From Cacajao melanocephalus (lineage: Eukaryota > Chordata > Mammalia > Primates > Pitheciidae): a DNA stretch of 64,000 nt. Positions 34,638-47,339 of this stretch are shown here, in pieces. The stretch's first letter is position 1. Each line of letters begins with the position of its first letter. The notes under the pieces are model-generated. The model saw nothing but the letters and a program-made list of their open reading frames with translations, had not been told where the DNA came from and searched no databases. The stretch covers positions 1 to 64,000 of the forward strand of contig CAUYLG010044355.1 in assembly GCA_963573385.1 (NCBI GenBank). Reading direction: 5' to 3'. The translations under genes were made by a program, and so were the position numbers.

Positions 34638-34799
34638 ATATATATAAATAGATAATATATAAATATATAGATAGATAATATATAATATATATATAAATAG
34701 ATAGATAATATATAAATATATAAATAGATAAAATATATATAAATATGTGTGTGTGTGTGTGTGTATGTGTATATTTCTAGGTACAGGAAGGTCAAATGT
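34465..34799. repeat. Compound microsatellite bounded by 27-bp inverted repeats
   Basis: Order: (GT)n 34465-34480, (AT)n to about 34506, 27-bp word at 34509-34535, AT-rich DNA, (TC)n about 34589-34616, a long ATAT/ATAGATA tract to about 34745, (GT)n 34746-34770, and the reverse complement of the 27-bp word at 34773-34799 (25 of 27 bases match). A third, direct copy of cctgtacctg lies near 34552-34561. The long minus-strand frame here is only repeat. Confidence 0.9.
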
Positions 34800-35733
34800 C
34801 TTTAGTCAGACTCAAACCCAAAAAGACTACATCAAGACATATTATATAACAAAACTGTCAAAAATGGAAAAACAAAGAAAGGATCCTGAAAACAGCAAGA
34901 ATAAAGAAGGAAATAACATATAAGGGACGTTCAAGATTTTTAACAGTGGATTTTATAGGAAAAACTTAACAGACCGGGAGAGAGTGAAATGATATATTCA
35001 AAGTACTGGAAAAAAGAAAGGCTGCTGACCAAGTATACTGTGCCTGGAAAAGCTATCCTTTAGAAACAAAGGAGAGATAAAGTCTTTCTAAGACAAACAA
35101 AAGCTGAAAGAGTTAATTGCCAGCAGATCTGTCTTAAAGAAATGCTAAAAAACATTTTTCAAGATGGAAGAAAAGGACATTAATTGGTAATAGAAAAAAA
35201 TATAAAAGTTTAAAACTCTGATAAAAATAAATCAAATTTAGAATACTCAAATACTGTATAGTGTGTAAATCATTTATATCTTTATGTAAAAGTTAAAAGA
35301 CAAACTGTTAAAATATTAATAGCTATGGTAATTTGTCAATGGATACACAATATAAAATGTTGTGAATTGTGGTATCAAAAACATAAAATGTGTGCATGAA
35401 GATGGAGTAAAAGTGTTGTTTTATGGGATCAAAGTTAAGTTGTTATCAGCTTAATATAGACTGTTATAACTATAACATGTTTTATGTAAGCTTCATGGTA
35501 ACTGCAAAACAAAAGCTATAGTAGACACATCAAAGATAAAAAGTAAGGAATCAAAGTCTGTCATTAGAGAAAATCTTCTAAACTCAAAACATCCAGAGAG
35601 GAAGAAAAATAAAAGATCTACAAAGCAACAAGGAAAAATGAATAATTAGCAGTAGTGAATCTTTATCCATCAGTAGTCACATTGAAGATAAATGGATTAA
35701 ATTCTGTAATCAAAAGACATAAAGTGGCTGAAT

Positions 35734-35802
35734 GAAAAAAAAAAAAAAAACAAAACCAAAACCAAATCAAACCAGCCAATCAACCAAACAAACAAAAACC
35801 CT
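35734..35802. repeat. A-rich / (CAAA)n tract
   Basis: A run of about 17 A's followed by acaaaacc, aaacaaac words, inside the plus-strand L1. Confidence 0.8.
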
Positions 35803-38305
35803 CAAGATCTAACTATATGCTGCCACCAAGAGACTCACTTCACCAGTAAGGAGACACATAGATTGAAAGTGAAAGAATGGAAAAACATCTGATGCAATTG
35901 GAAACCAAAAGAGAGCAGAGGCCACTATATTTACAGCAGATAAAACGGACTGTAAGTCAAAAACCAAAATGAGACAAAAATGTTATTATATAATGTTAAA
36001 GGCTTTCCAAGAAGTTCTTTAAGAAGATATAATAATTGTGTTTGTGTATGTGTATATATATGGAAACACTGGACTTGAACTATACTTTATACCAATGGCC
36101 CAAGCAGATCATTCTGTTCAACAGCAGCAGAATAATAATCTTTCTTATTAAGACCACATAGAAAATTCTTCAGGATAAAAGGCATCCAGATCGGAAAGAA
36201 AGAAGTTAAATTGTCTCTGTTTGCAGACCACATGATCCTAAATATAGTAAACCCTAAGAACTTCCCACCAAAATTGGCATAGCTAGTAAGTGATTACAGT
36301 AAAGTTGCAAGATACAAAATCAACATATGAGAATGAGTAGTATTTTTGTTCACTGAAACAAACTATTTGAAAGAGAAATTAAGAAAACAATCCCATTTAC
36401 AATAGCTCACAAAAAAAAATACTGAGGAATAAACTTAGCTAAGGTGATGAAGATCTGTACACTGAAATTGTATGAAATCAAAACATTGATGAAAAAAGTT
36501 AGATAAGACACAAATAAATGGAAATATATTCCATGTTCATGGATTGGAAGAATTCCTGTTGTTAAAATGTTCATACCATCTGAAATGATCCACATATTCA
36601 AGGCAATCCCTATTAAAAGTCAAAGATACTTTTCACATAAATAGAAAAAAAATTCTAAAATTTGTATTGAACTAGAAAACACCACAAATAGCCAAAGCAA
36701 TCTTGAGTAAAAAGAACAAAACCAGAGGCATCACACTAGCTGATTTCAAAATATACTACAAAGCTATAGGAAGCAGAATGGCATGGTACTGGTATGAAAA
36801 CAGACACATAGACCAATGGAAGATTTTAGAGAACCTGGAACTAAATCCACAAATCTGTGGTTAATAGATTTTCAAAAAAAAGTGCCAAGAACGTACAATG
36901 GGGAAATGAGAGTGTCTTCAATAAATGAATACATACTACTGTGATAACTGAATATCCACATGCAGAAGAAAGAAATTGGATTCTTATCTTACAGCATCTA
37001 AAAATATCAACTAAAATGAACTAAGGAACTAAACATAAGACCTGAAACTAAAACTGGTTTTAGTTTCCAGCAGAAAACAGTGAAAAAACTTCATGATGTT
37101 GGTCTGAGACATTATTTTCTTGGATATAACCCTAAAAACACAGGCAACAAAACAAAGGATTACATAAAACTAAAAATCTTCTGCACAGCAAAGGAAATAA
37201 TCAATAAATTAAAGAGACAACCTACAGAATAGGAGAAAATACTTGGAAAGCATACATATGTTAAGGGGTTAATATCATACATATGTTAGGGAACTCAAGT
37301 CAATAGCAATATTCAAATTAAAAAATTGACAAAGGACTTGAATAGATATTTCTCAAAATAAGACATACAAGTGGCCAATAGATGTATGAAAAAATGCTCA
37401 TTATCACTAATAATCATGGAAATGCAAACTAAAACCACAATGAGACATTACTCACACCTGTCAGATGGCTACTATCAAAAAGATGAAAGATAAAAAATGT
37501 CAGCAAGAATGTGGTGAAAAGGGAACCCATACATGCTGTTGTTGGTGGAAATGTAAATTAGTACAACCTTTCTGGAAAACAGTGTGGAGGCTCCTAAAAA
37601 ATTAAAAATAAAACTACTATATGATCTAGCAATCCCACTACTGGGTATTTATCCAAAGGTTATAAAATAAGTATATCAAAGAGAAATCTGCACTCTAACA
37701 CTCATTGCAGCATTATTTACAATAGCCAAGATATGGAATCAAAGTTAGTGTCCATTAACTGAGGAATGGATAAAAAAAGGATGTACACACAGTGGAATAT
37801 TATTCAGCCTCAAAAAGAAGGGAATCCTGTCATTTGCAAAAACACGGATGAACCTGGAAGATATTATGTTAAGTAAAATAAGCCAAGCTCATAAAGATAT
37901 ATACACACTATCCAATTTATACATGGAATATAAAAAGTCAAACTCAGAAAGACATAAAGTAAAGCAGTGATTGATTACTGGAGGCTGGTGAGAATGGTTG
38001 GGGAGATGTTAAATGTCACAAAATTCCACTTAGACAAAGGGAATAATTTCAAGAGATGTGTTGCACATCATGGTAACTACAGTTAATAACCATATATTGT
38101 ATCTTTGAAAATTGCTAAGAAGGTAAATTTTAACTGACCTCACCAAAAAAAAAAAAGTGATAAGTATGTAAGGTGATGCATATGTTAATTATCTTGATTT
38201 AACTACTCCACAATGTATACCTATGCTAAATCATCATGTTGTATGCTATAAATATGCATAATTTTTACTTGTCAATTAAAAATATATTTAATAAAGAGTA
38301 TTTTT

Positions 38306-38600
38306 TTCTGTTTTCCTTAATTGCAGGTACATTTTCCTTCAGATCATTGATATAATTGTTTCTTTAAACTGGTCTTATAATTCCAGTATCTAGATCATCT
38401 CAGAATTGGCCTTACTGCTACCCCTTTCCCTTGAAATTGGATCACATTTTTTTTGATTCTTCATATGTCATAATGGATCACATTTTTTTGATTCTTCATA
38501 TGTCACATTATCTTAGATTTTTATTATGGCTTTTTGAATATAATGCTGTGGGGTCTCTGAATTCTATTACATTCCTTAAAATAATGTTGATTTTTTAAAA
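38306..38600 (-). mobile_element. Resumed antisense L1 after nested insertion
   Basis: 'ttttccttaattgcaggtac', 'ataattccagtatctagatc', 'ggatcacattttttttgatt' and 'tctctgaattctattacatt' continue the antisense L1 broken at 32639. A 36-bp-period tandem duplication lies at 38438-38505. Confidence 0.65.
38438..38505. repeat. Tandem duplication, period ~36
   Basis: 'tggatcacattttttttgat' plus 'tcttcatatgtca' at 38438-38470 is repeated at 38474-38505 with one T fewer. Confidence 0.92.
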
Positions 38601-39297
38601 GGAGACATTTAACTTAATACTACTATTAAGAAATTCTGGGTTAAGTAATGATTTCTTAGATGTGACACCGAAAGTCTTATTCATACATAACAAAATCAGT
38701 AAATTTGATTTTAACAAAATTAAAATATTTTGTTCTTCGAAAGTCAAGCCATATTAGAGAAAATATTTGCAAATTCTATATCTAATAAAGGACTTCTACC
38801 CAAAATATATTAAGAAGATGACAATCTAATTTAAAAAAATGGATAAATTATTTATTTGTTTAGTTTTTTAAATTATTAACAAATTTTAGTTGTACATATT
38901 TATGGAGTACAAAATGGTGTTATGATTTATAATACAGTGTAGAATATGAATAATTTAAATAGACTAAATAACAACAGCACAAATGTGAGTGGCTAACAAG
39001 CACATGAAAGATGCTCAACATCATTAGTCATTACTGAAATGCAAATTAGAACCACAGTGTGATATCATTACACACTTACTAGAAGAGCTGTAACCCAAGA
39101 CTGAAAATACCTGGGTTAGTGACGATGTGGAGCAATTGAGACCCTTATACATTGTGGCTGGAAATGGAAAACAGTTTGGCAGTTTATTAAAAAGTCAAAA
39201 TGCCCTTTACCATATGACCCAGCAATTTCACCCCTAGTTAGCCTCCCAGGATAAGTGAAAACTTGTTCATACAAACACTTGTATGTGACTGTTTGAA

Positions 39298-39530
39298 CAG
39301 GTTGAACATTCATAATCCAAAAGTCTGAAATCCAAAATGTTCCAAAATGTTAACTTTTTGAGTGTTGACATGATACTTTAAGAAATCCTAATTTGAGCAT
39401 TTTGGATTTCAGATTAGGGATGCTGAACCAGTAAATAATGCAAATATTCCAAAATCTTAAAAAAATCCAAAATCCAAAATCCAAAATAATTCTGGGCTCA
39501 AGCATTTTATGATAAGGGATACTCAACCTG
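39298..39530. mobile_element. Tigger-type MITE (same family as 5140-5382)
   Basis: Inverted ends: caggttgaacattcataatc at left, and the right end read in reverse caggttgagtatcccttatc. The interior is built from 'ccaaaatccaaaatccaaaa' and 'tttggatttcagattaggga'. It is inserted in an old L1, with a TA on the right outer side. Confidence 0.82.
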
Positions 39531-40117
39531 TAGCAGCATTATTCATAAAGACCCCACACTGAAATAATCCAAATGTGTACCAACTGGTGAATGAATAGTA
39601 AAATGCAGTACATACACGTGTTGAAATATAATTCAAAATAAAATGGAATAGATTACTAATATATGCAATAAGATAAACAGACCTCACACACATTATGCTA
39701 AGTCAAAGTATCCAGATACAAAAGACTACACCTTGTATGATTTTATTTATAAGAAATTTTTAGAAATGCCAAACCTATATAAAGATAAAGGAGATTAGTG
39801 TTTGCCTGAGGGCTAGTGGTGGGAGTGGGGATTGATTGCAAACTAATGTAAGGAAACTTTTGAGGTGATGAAAGTCTTCTAAAATTGAATATTGATGATA
39901 ATTGCATAGTGTATAAATTAAAAATTACTAAGCTATATAGTATGTAAATTACACCTCAATAAAATGATATATAACTACCTACTCACTAGATTTGCTAAAT
40001 TGAAAAGACTGACTTTATCAAGTGTTGGTGAAAGTATAGAGCAGCTGTATATCTCATTCATTTCTGTGGGAAGACAAAATGGCAGAAGGACTATAGAAAA
40101 CAGTTTGACAATTTGAG

Positions 40118-40245
40118 GATAACATTAGGAGAAATACCTAATGTAGATGATGGGGGGAAGGATGCAGCAAACCACCATGGCATGTGTATACCTGTGTAAC
40201 AATCCTGCACAATCTGCACATGTACCCCAGAACTTATGAAAATAA
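40118..40245 (+). mobile_element. Short primate L1 3' end
   Basis: 'ataacattaggagaaatacc', 'gcatgtgtatacctgtgtaa' and 'gcacatgtaccccagaactt', then aaataaaaataaaaacaaaa, form an L1PA/PB-type 3' terminus truncated to about 130 bp. The next ~195 bp (40246-40440) do not belong to the host L1. Confidence 0.85.
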
Positions 40246-40995
40246 AAATAAAAACAAAAAGAGAGACAAAATAACGGTAAGCTGGAATAAGAGAAAGGCA
40301 AGGATGAACAATTTGCTTATGAGAGCAAGTGAGAAACAGAAACCAAAAAGACCGTACAATGTAACAAACCAGTGTTGATACCACTCATGGGTCAGCCCAA
40401 TCCATTCTGGATCTTACTGTGCTTAATCAGTCTTTTGCTGCTTTGAAAAAAAAATGAACGTATACTTACATATAGCCCAGAAATTCCACTGCTAGTCATT
40501 TACTAAAGAGATATGGAAATATATATCAATATAAACATTTATACTCAATGTTCATAGCAGCTTTAGTTATAATGGTCAACAGCTATAAACAACTTCTATA
40601 TGAATGGATAGAACACATTGTGTTATATTCATACAATGAAATAGTTCTTGGCAATAAAAATGAGTGAGTACAGGCAACAGCATGGATGAATCCCAAAAGC
40701 TTTATACCGAGTTACAAAAAACTGGACACAAAGGATTACATACTGTATAATTCCATTTATACAAAATTCTAGAAAAAGAAATACTGTAATAACAGGAAGC
40801 AGATCATTGGTTGCTAAAGGTAAGGGTGAGAGGAGTAAATTGATGACAAAGAGACACATAAGTTAAAACTTCAGTGTGAAGAAAATATTCTGTATCATTA
40901 ATCTGTAATGTTTACATGTGTGTATACATTTTTCAAAACTCATGAAAGTATCTTTTTAATATGGAGAAATTTTCTTATATATAAATCACATTAAA

Positions 40996-43319
40996 GAAAA
41001 ATGTTAAAAAATTAAAAATGCATTTTAAGGAGATAATTTAAAAGAGCAAAATTTTTAATGTTTATTAATCTTACCTGGTTTAAAAGTTGATGTAATTTAA
41101 AAGTGCCACTTTTATTAATTGTTTTCACTTTTTATTTTCTATGAAACCTTAATAATGCCAATGACAGTTTTAGGAATCTTTGTACTTTTAAGTAGAGAAG
41201 AAATATATATGTATGTGTGTGTGTGTGTGTGTGTATGTAGTGTAGATTTGTGTAATTTTTTTGAATTATGCTATTCAATTTTTGAAGCAGGAAAATTCAG
41301 ATGCAAAATGCTTAGTTGTGTTTAAAGAAAGTGGAGACAGGTAATTATGGATGAATAATATAAACAGTATAAATAAAATAAGGAATCTATGAAGTAGCAT
41401 ATTATTTTAATAACCTATAAAAATAAAAAATATACATTTTCTCAAAAATTGCAGAAAAATTATTAAATTAGAAACAAGAACACTTTTAAGTTTATAAACA
41501 ATTCTAATTTGCTTAAATATGCAGGTGATATCAATGACAGTCTTCTGTGACTAACTGGCTTGTTGAAAAGATAATCAGGTGTCAAAAGCTGAGTCAAGAT
41601 TATATTTTTCTAGACATAAGACTGAGACTGATAATCATGACAGCCATGAAGTTTTTTGGCCAATGGACATGTAACTTTGTAGTCAGGTAGGAGCTCAGCA
41701 AACTCTTTGTCCTTTGGAGACCCTGAGATATGGATGGTGGCTGTTTTATGAGCAGGTCAGTTAGTAGAACAAAAATTAACTGGGTTGTGATACTTTAGTT
41801 ATGTAGGTAGGGAAACGGCAGTGGGTTCAGCCACTTTATTCGATTCTTCTTGTGAAGTCAGAAGTTGACTGGCCTTGTGTAGAAAAATCAATAAAACGTT
41901 TATAAACCTTCATGAAAGAAAAGATTTTTGAAAGGGGAATATGTTGGTTACATGGAGAGATGACCCTGTGTGAAGGTGGGAAGGGTTAGAGTAATCGGAT
42001 TAAGCAGTAGTGACTACAGGGAACACACGCCAGTGTGTTTTGATTTATGTTAGTGTTCACGTAGTGAGAACTATCTAGAGAATAGCAGTGCTGTTCAAAC
42101 CCTATTGATGAAGCTCTGCACACACATGGCAGCCTTGGGAAGTTGTTGGAGTATACTGTGCTGAAGGATGCTGCTTGTGTGTAGCTGATGATCCTTTCAT
42201 TTCTTAAGGGATGCCTGATCTAGTCTATATAGTTTGAATGGATGATATTTGGCTTAGACTTCTTGCTTACATATAAGGTGATCAGTTGCTTTTTCTCTTT
42301 AACATTCCCACACAGTGAAATTTATGGTTGTCTAAATTTTGGATTTGAATTTGCAGTCCCCTTCCTCTCTTGCTCATTGCTTTCACTTCTGCATAGTTAT
42401 TTTGGGTGGGTCTAGTTGTGATGGACATGTTAGATTACCAAATATATGATATGACTCATTTACTTTAACTTTGGTTAAAATTTGTTTAATATTTTAACTG
42501 GTGAGCATCTATATTGCACTTTTTGTACCCTGAAATTTAAGGATATCAGTTTCAGTACATAAAGTTATTGGATTTAGAAACATGATACAGTATAAAGGAA
42601 GATAGATATACAGAATTTTATGACTGCATATCTCTCTGTTGATGAATGTTTAGCATAATAGAAATTGATTTATTTTCTCAAAGTACAAATACATTGGTAT
42701 GAGACATTGCACAAGTGGATGGGCTTTTAGGCCAAATCTGCCTGCATGCTCCTCAAAGCTTTCTTTTTGTATCTTATATAATTTTCATTGCCAAAGCTCA
42801 TTTTTAATTAGTAAATGTGAAATGGGTGGATCAAAGTCTTAGAAGATTCAAGAATTCTAATCCAATTTGAAGTAGAGCAAAACACAATTTAAAAATCTAG
42901 ATAATTACCAAACTCATGAAGCTGCTTTCTGATCTACTTTCTTTTCCAGTAATCAGAAAGCTAGACTCCTGCTGTAATTCTCTCCTCCCAACATAGGCAT
43001 CTCTTCTATGCATCTCTTTGGCAATCTTAAAAAAATTACTCTTGCACTGGTTCATTTGATTTAGTGGTCTGGAAATTTGAAAATGAGGTTGTCTGTTAAA
43101 GGTGACTCCCTGCAGTGGCTTTGGCAGCGTGAGGTATTCAGGAGCTGGAACAACAATGGCAAGAAGCCTCCTGAAAGAGCAGCAGTGCTGACATGATTGG
43201 GCAGAGCAGCAAAAGCTGATTTCCTCACACTGAAGCTCTCCTGCCCCAGGCATCTTCCTCTGACTGTCACCCTATTAATGCACAGCAATTGCTAGGCAGT
43301 CTCCAAGTTATCACCTTCT
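40996..43319. other. Mostly single-copy stretch, no gene seen
   Basis: Contains a (GT)n microsatellite at 41203-41238. The GC-richer patch 42930-43290 carries overlapping minus-strand frames (42897-43253 and 43061-43288) without any recognised domain. Confidence 0.4.
41203..41238. repeat. (GT)n microsatellite
   Basis: About 12 GT units flanked by atatatatgtatg and tatgtagtg. Confidence 0.95.
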
Positions 43320-43420
43320 GAAAAACAACAGATGGGTTAACTGGCTTGAGGTCACTCAATGAGTCAGGAACAGAGCTGGGGGTTAAGTCCTCAGTCTCTT
43401 CATACCCATCCTGGTACATA
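43320..43420 (-). repeat. Possible MIR core, antisense
   Basis: 'gatgggttaactggcttgag' and 'gtcactcaatgagtcaggaa' followed by 'cagagctggg' resemble the complement of the MIR core. Confidence 0.5.
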
Positions 43421-45155
43421 TCCACTGTAGCTCCATCAGCATTTCTAATGCTTGGGGAACAAGCTCACTAAAGCAGCTCAAAATTGCTTAAATCAGGTTC
43501 ATACCCAGTTTATTTTTCTTTCTTTCATTAAAAAAAGAAATCCTGGTTGATCATACACTACTTACTGTGGAAATCTGCAAGGAATGCTTCTGAATTACAC
43601 TTCTGCTTCTCTGTGTTGCCTCCTGATAGCCAATGATAATTTTCCCACATCTCATCATATTTATTTTTAAAAATGTAAAATCTGAAATTAAAAGTTATAA
43701 GATTTACTCGTGGTTTTAAAAGAGGAGAATTTTTTTTTCTTAAATGACTGTTCTGATTCCAGATGTGAGTTGCCGCATTGAAATAGCAGCTACTCTTTGA
43801 TTATATGTGGGGGGAACAGAAGTCACATTTAATTAATATCCGTACACAAGGAAAAAAAAAGTGATTTTAGTTTGAAACTTCAAACTATTGAATTTGCAAC
43901 CAAGCTTTTATCTAAAGGCACTGGAAGATAGCAAAATTAGCCACTAAATTTAAGTAATTTCCTCCTCAGACTAACTGCCAAAATGAATCAAATGCATGGG
44001 ATGGCGGGTGGGGAGAAAAATAGTAAAAAACAAACAAAAAACCAACCAAACAAACAAAAAAGCTGAAGTAAGGGTTTAATTAATTTTATAAGCAATTTGG
44101 AAAGGTGAATAATGGACTTGTGAATGAAAGTTTCTCTCAAATCACTGGTTTATAATTTTTAGAAAAGTTGTTTGTTTTTAGACCAGGACTGTGAATGAAG
44201 TTTGAAAATCTTAACGTTGTGAACTCTTCACAAGTTCATACACCATTATAAATACAATTTTGGGTAGTTCCTGAACTCTCTTAAAGCCTCTTCAAGAGCC
44301 CTAGGTTAAGCAACTATATACTTAATTAAAGCATCTAGAAAAAAATCTAGAATAAAAATTTAAAAATGGAAGATTTTTAAATAACGTTGGACCCAATCTA
44401 AGAATTTTTAGCTAAGCCTTGTACCTCTGCTATACTTTTTCAAGACATATGTCATCTTCTAATTGCATGGGCTACCAACTTTCACTTTTGACATCCCCAT
44501 TTCTCTATGCCGTTGTTCTACAAAACAGTGCTTTAAAATATTTAGTATTATCATAAAATTAGGCAGAGAAAAGGACTGTGAAAAATTACTTGAAATTTGA
44601 ATGTAACTCTTGATCATTAGATTAGTAGAAATCTAAACCAGTCTAAAAAATGAAACTGCTGTTACAAATTTCCAAATTCTGCAACTATTCTCAATAGTTA
44701 ATATATATAGAAGAAGGAAACTTTATATTAGAAGGAGGAAATTTGTTATTAGAAGAAGAAAATTTTTTTTATATCTGACTTAAATTCTGTGTACTTCAAA
44801 TTACTTTTTTTTTCCTCATTACTGGGCATGATACACAGCTGGTCGACATCTTCTATGTAATACTGCTCAGAGAGGTAAATTTTTTTAATAAACTAAAATA
44901 TGTAGATAATAGGTTGTTTTGATGGTATATTTAGTCTTGATCAGCTTCTAAGAGATTTTGCTGTGATTTAAACGCCTTGAATTTCAGCTTACGAACCAGA
45001 GTTTCCCTGATACAAGCAAAACATTTTAAAATAGCAATTACTCTTGTAAGTGAAAATAGCTGAAAGTTCCTGGATTTTTGATGCTCTTATTCTAGGTTTG
45101 ATTTTCAATATGTGTTTTGATTGTCTCCCTCAAATTTTTTTGCATTTTCTTGTGG

Positions 45156-45196
<41 letters not shown>

Positions 45197-45954
45197 AAGC
45201 CCTGTTTATAGTTTTAAGCTCATCAGGAAAATAAAAAGGAAGTCAGTTGTTGGAAGGAATGGGAAGGAAGCAAAAGAAAAATTCTTCAATCTCTTAAGAT
45301 GCCATTTCCCCTTTTAAGGAAATTTATTCAATTGAGAGCATTTTGGGGATCACTTTATATTGATGTTCAAATAATATATCCCTTGTGGAGTTAAAGGGGC
45401 TAAGCTTTTATCACTGAAAAGAATATTTTTTTTCTTTCTGTCCACCCTATCCCTTTGCTTTCTAAAATGACCGGAAAAAGTTTTTCATATTTCCATATTA
45501 TCCCTGTTCCTAAGCCATTGATCCTATCAAGTATAATATACAATGCAAAATATTCCTCAGTGAATAGCATTTCCTTAGTATCTTAGTAGGTTCTCAGGAT
45601 GGCATATGCTGTATTCAAAGTGCCCCTCTCAGTCCTTTTCTGTTTCTTAATCATAACTTTAAGATTGATTACAGGCCCTTAACTACAGTTCCCCTTTCTT
45701 GAGACAGTTTGTTTTTTAATTCAAGAAGACTTTAAAAATGACTTTATCAAGATATTAATTAAAAACAACAATTCTCGGAATCATTTTTATTTATTTTCTT
45801 GTTATTTTAACATTTCATTCTCAGTTGATGCAGGAGATGACACACAAGATCAATCTCACAAACACACATGATAAACGTAATGCAACAATATTAGAAATCA
45901 ATAGTGTGTGTTTTATTGTATCCTGTACCTAAAATATACAATAGGGCGACTTAC
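43421..45954. other. Mostly single-copy stretch with small simple repeats
   Basis: CAAA-type tract at 44028-44061; a 22-bp-like triplet of 'ttagaagaagga/aaa' units at about 44709-44768; (TA)n at 45159-45193. No gene seen. Confidence 0.45.
45159..45193. repeat. (TA)n microsatellite
   Basis: About 17 uninterrupted TA units. Confidence 0.97.
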
Positions 45955-46073
45955 ATAAATCATTTATTCCCAGTCATGATTGATAACCTCATAACTCACG
46001 AGTGACGGGGCAAAACAGAGCCCCAAATGAGTTATGAAATGTCATCAATAACAAGTGGAAACAAATGATTTAT
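45955..46073. other. 119-bp imperfect palindrome
   Basis: The left arm 45955-46011 (ataaatcatttattcccag ... ataactca ... ggggc) pairs with the right arm 46020-46073 read in reverse (ataaatcatttgtttccac ... ataactca ... ggggc). The ends, the 'attgat' block, the 'cataactca' block and the GGGGC/GCCCC tip are matched. The loop is about 8 bases. The structure has indels in the middle. It fits an old MITE or a fold-back duplication. Confidence 0.7.
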
Positions 46074-47339
46074 CCAGTGTCACAGCCCATTGTATGTTCA
46101 GTTTATGCAACAGCAGTTAATGATAAAAACACCCCAAATGGGTGCCGCTTGTATTTTATCTGTCCTATATGCATATACTTTTTTCTATACTATTTTACGC
46201 TAGGTTAGTGCTTACTGGCCATGAAGAAAATGATCAAAGTGGAAACAGGAATTTGAGTTGATGGAGAAGATATTGTCTTTATATATGTAAATCCTTTTGG
46301 AATCTTTTTACACTTGTTTAGTCCCCTGCCCTCGACCCTCTGCCATTTTTTTTCCTTCAATATCTATTCCTTTACTAAAGAAAACACACACAAAAAGAGT
46401 ATCTATAGCTATGTAATTCCCATTGCTTCTTTTTGGGTTGATATTCTAGGAAAGAGAAGAATTCACATTATTTTTAAAGTTAAAGGATGTTATATGACTT
46501 TAACACTATTTTTTCCCATGTTTTTTTTTTTTTTCTGAGTAGAGCTTAAGACCAGGAGTTTTATATTCCCATATTCAAATGCAGTGAGAATTTGACTATT
46601 TTTATTTTGCAGTCTCATCCTGTTGACCCTATGTATATTTGGAAATCCTGCATGTTTCACATAGAAATCTAATTTGCAGCATTAAAATACATTTATATTT
46701 TCATTACAAATTTAGAGATGTGTTTCAGTGAGGTTAAAAATATTATATTGGTGTTTGCTGGAAGCTTACATTTCAGATTAATTTGATGAGGTTCACATTC
46801 CAGACTCAAAACTGATATTAACTTTTTTGGGGAAAATGTCATTTAAAGAAAATGTGAAGTTTGTTCTTTTGAACTGAATTAAAAGTCTGTCCCTTATGAC
46901 ACCCTCTTAAATATTTATAATATTGACTTATAAGGAACTCCACAATCTTGTTAGGTATAGCCCTTTATCAAGTGGATTTAACAGACTATAACAATTGTAT
47001 CATGCTGTGCTAGTTGTTATGCAAAATTAAGCAGATTTTTACTTCTAACCGAAATGAACAATTAAACAAAAGGTAAAGGGATGATTAGACATAAGGATAT
47101 ATTTGTGAGTCTTAGCAGTTATAGAAAATAAATACAGTTTATAGGCATTGCATAAAAGCAAATGTGTCAGGCTCTACTCCTTTTTTATTTTCCTAGAATA
47201 TAGCTCTACAGTGTATCTGCCTGCTTCTTCAGATATCCATTGTCGTCAAAGTAGTCTAAACAAATATATTTTCTCTCTTAAACTATCTATTGTGAAGCTT
47301 CCAAACTTCATTTCTATTTCCTCTTGATTTTCATCAACA
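46074..47339. other. Apparently single-copy stretch
   Basis: No gene or recognised repeat. Poly(T) at 46521-46534. Confidence 0.4.

Larger units (their letters stand above)
32640..38305 (+). mobile_element. Plus-strand L1M/MA-type element with 5' leader, ORF1 remnant and 3' end
   Basis: It starts near 'gtcacacagatggcagagta' (L1M-type 5' end), has a roughly 1.5-kb leader with tandem units, an ORF1 N-terminal remnant (34219-34464), the microsatellite cluster, an upstream coding region (34800-36060) and ORF2 C-terminal half ('ggcatggtactggtatgaaa', 'aatggggaaatgagagtgtc', 'cttctgcacagcaaaggaaa', 'gatggctactatcaaaaaga'). It ends with a 3'UTR finishing near 38300 at aataaag. The central ORF2 part is shortened near 36060-36130. 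It sits inside the antisense L1, whose sequence resumes at about 38306. It could be two elements fused, since I cannot fix the subfamily across the join. Confidence 0.75.
38640..40995 (+). mobile_element. Old L1M 3' half, plus strand, with two insertions
   Basis: 'catgaaagatgctcaacatc', 'ccatatgacccagcaatttc', 'gcagcattattcataaagac', 'tggttgctaaaggtaagggt' and related words match an L1MC/ME-type ORF2 end and 3'UTR. A MITE (39298-39530) and a younger L1 3' end (40118-40245) interrupt it. A small opposite-strand L1 3' piece appears at about 38860-38960. 39990-40117 and 40445-40995 repeat ORF2-end wording, so at least two old copies may be present. Confidence 0.75.

Noticed and set aside
34433..34795. 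120-codon minus-strand frame rich in Y, I, T and H
   Set aside because: It is a translation of the compound microsatellite, not a protein.
42897..43288. Overlapping minus-strand frames of 118 and 75 codons
   Set aside because: Two overlapping frames on one strand point to locally higher GC; neither has a recognisable domain or splice context.
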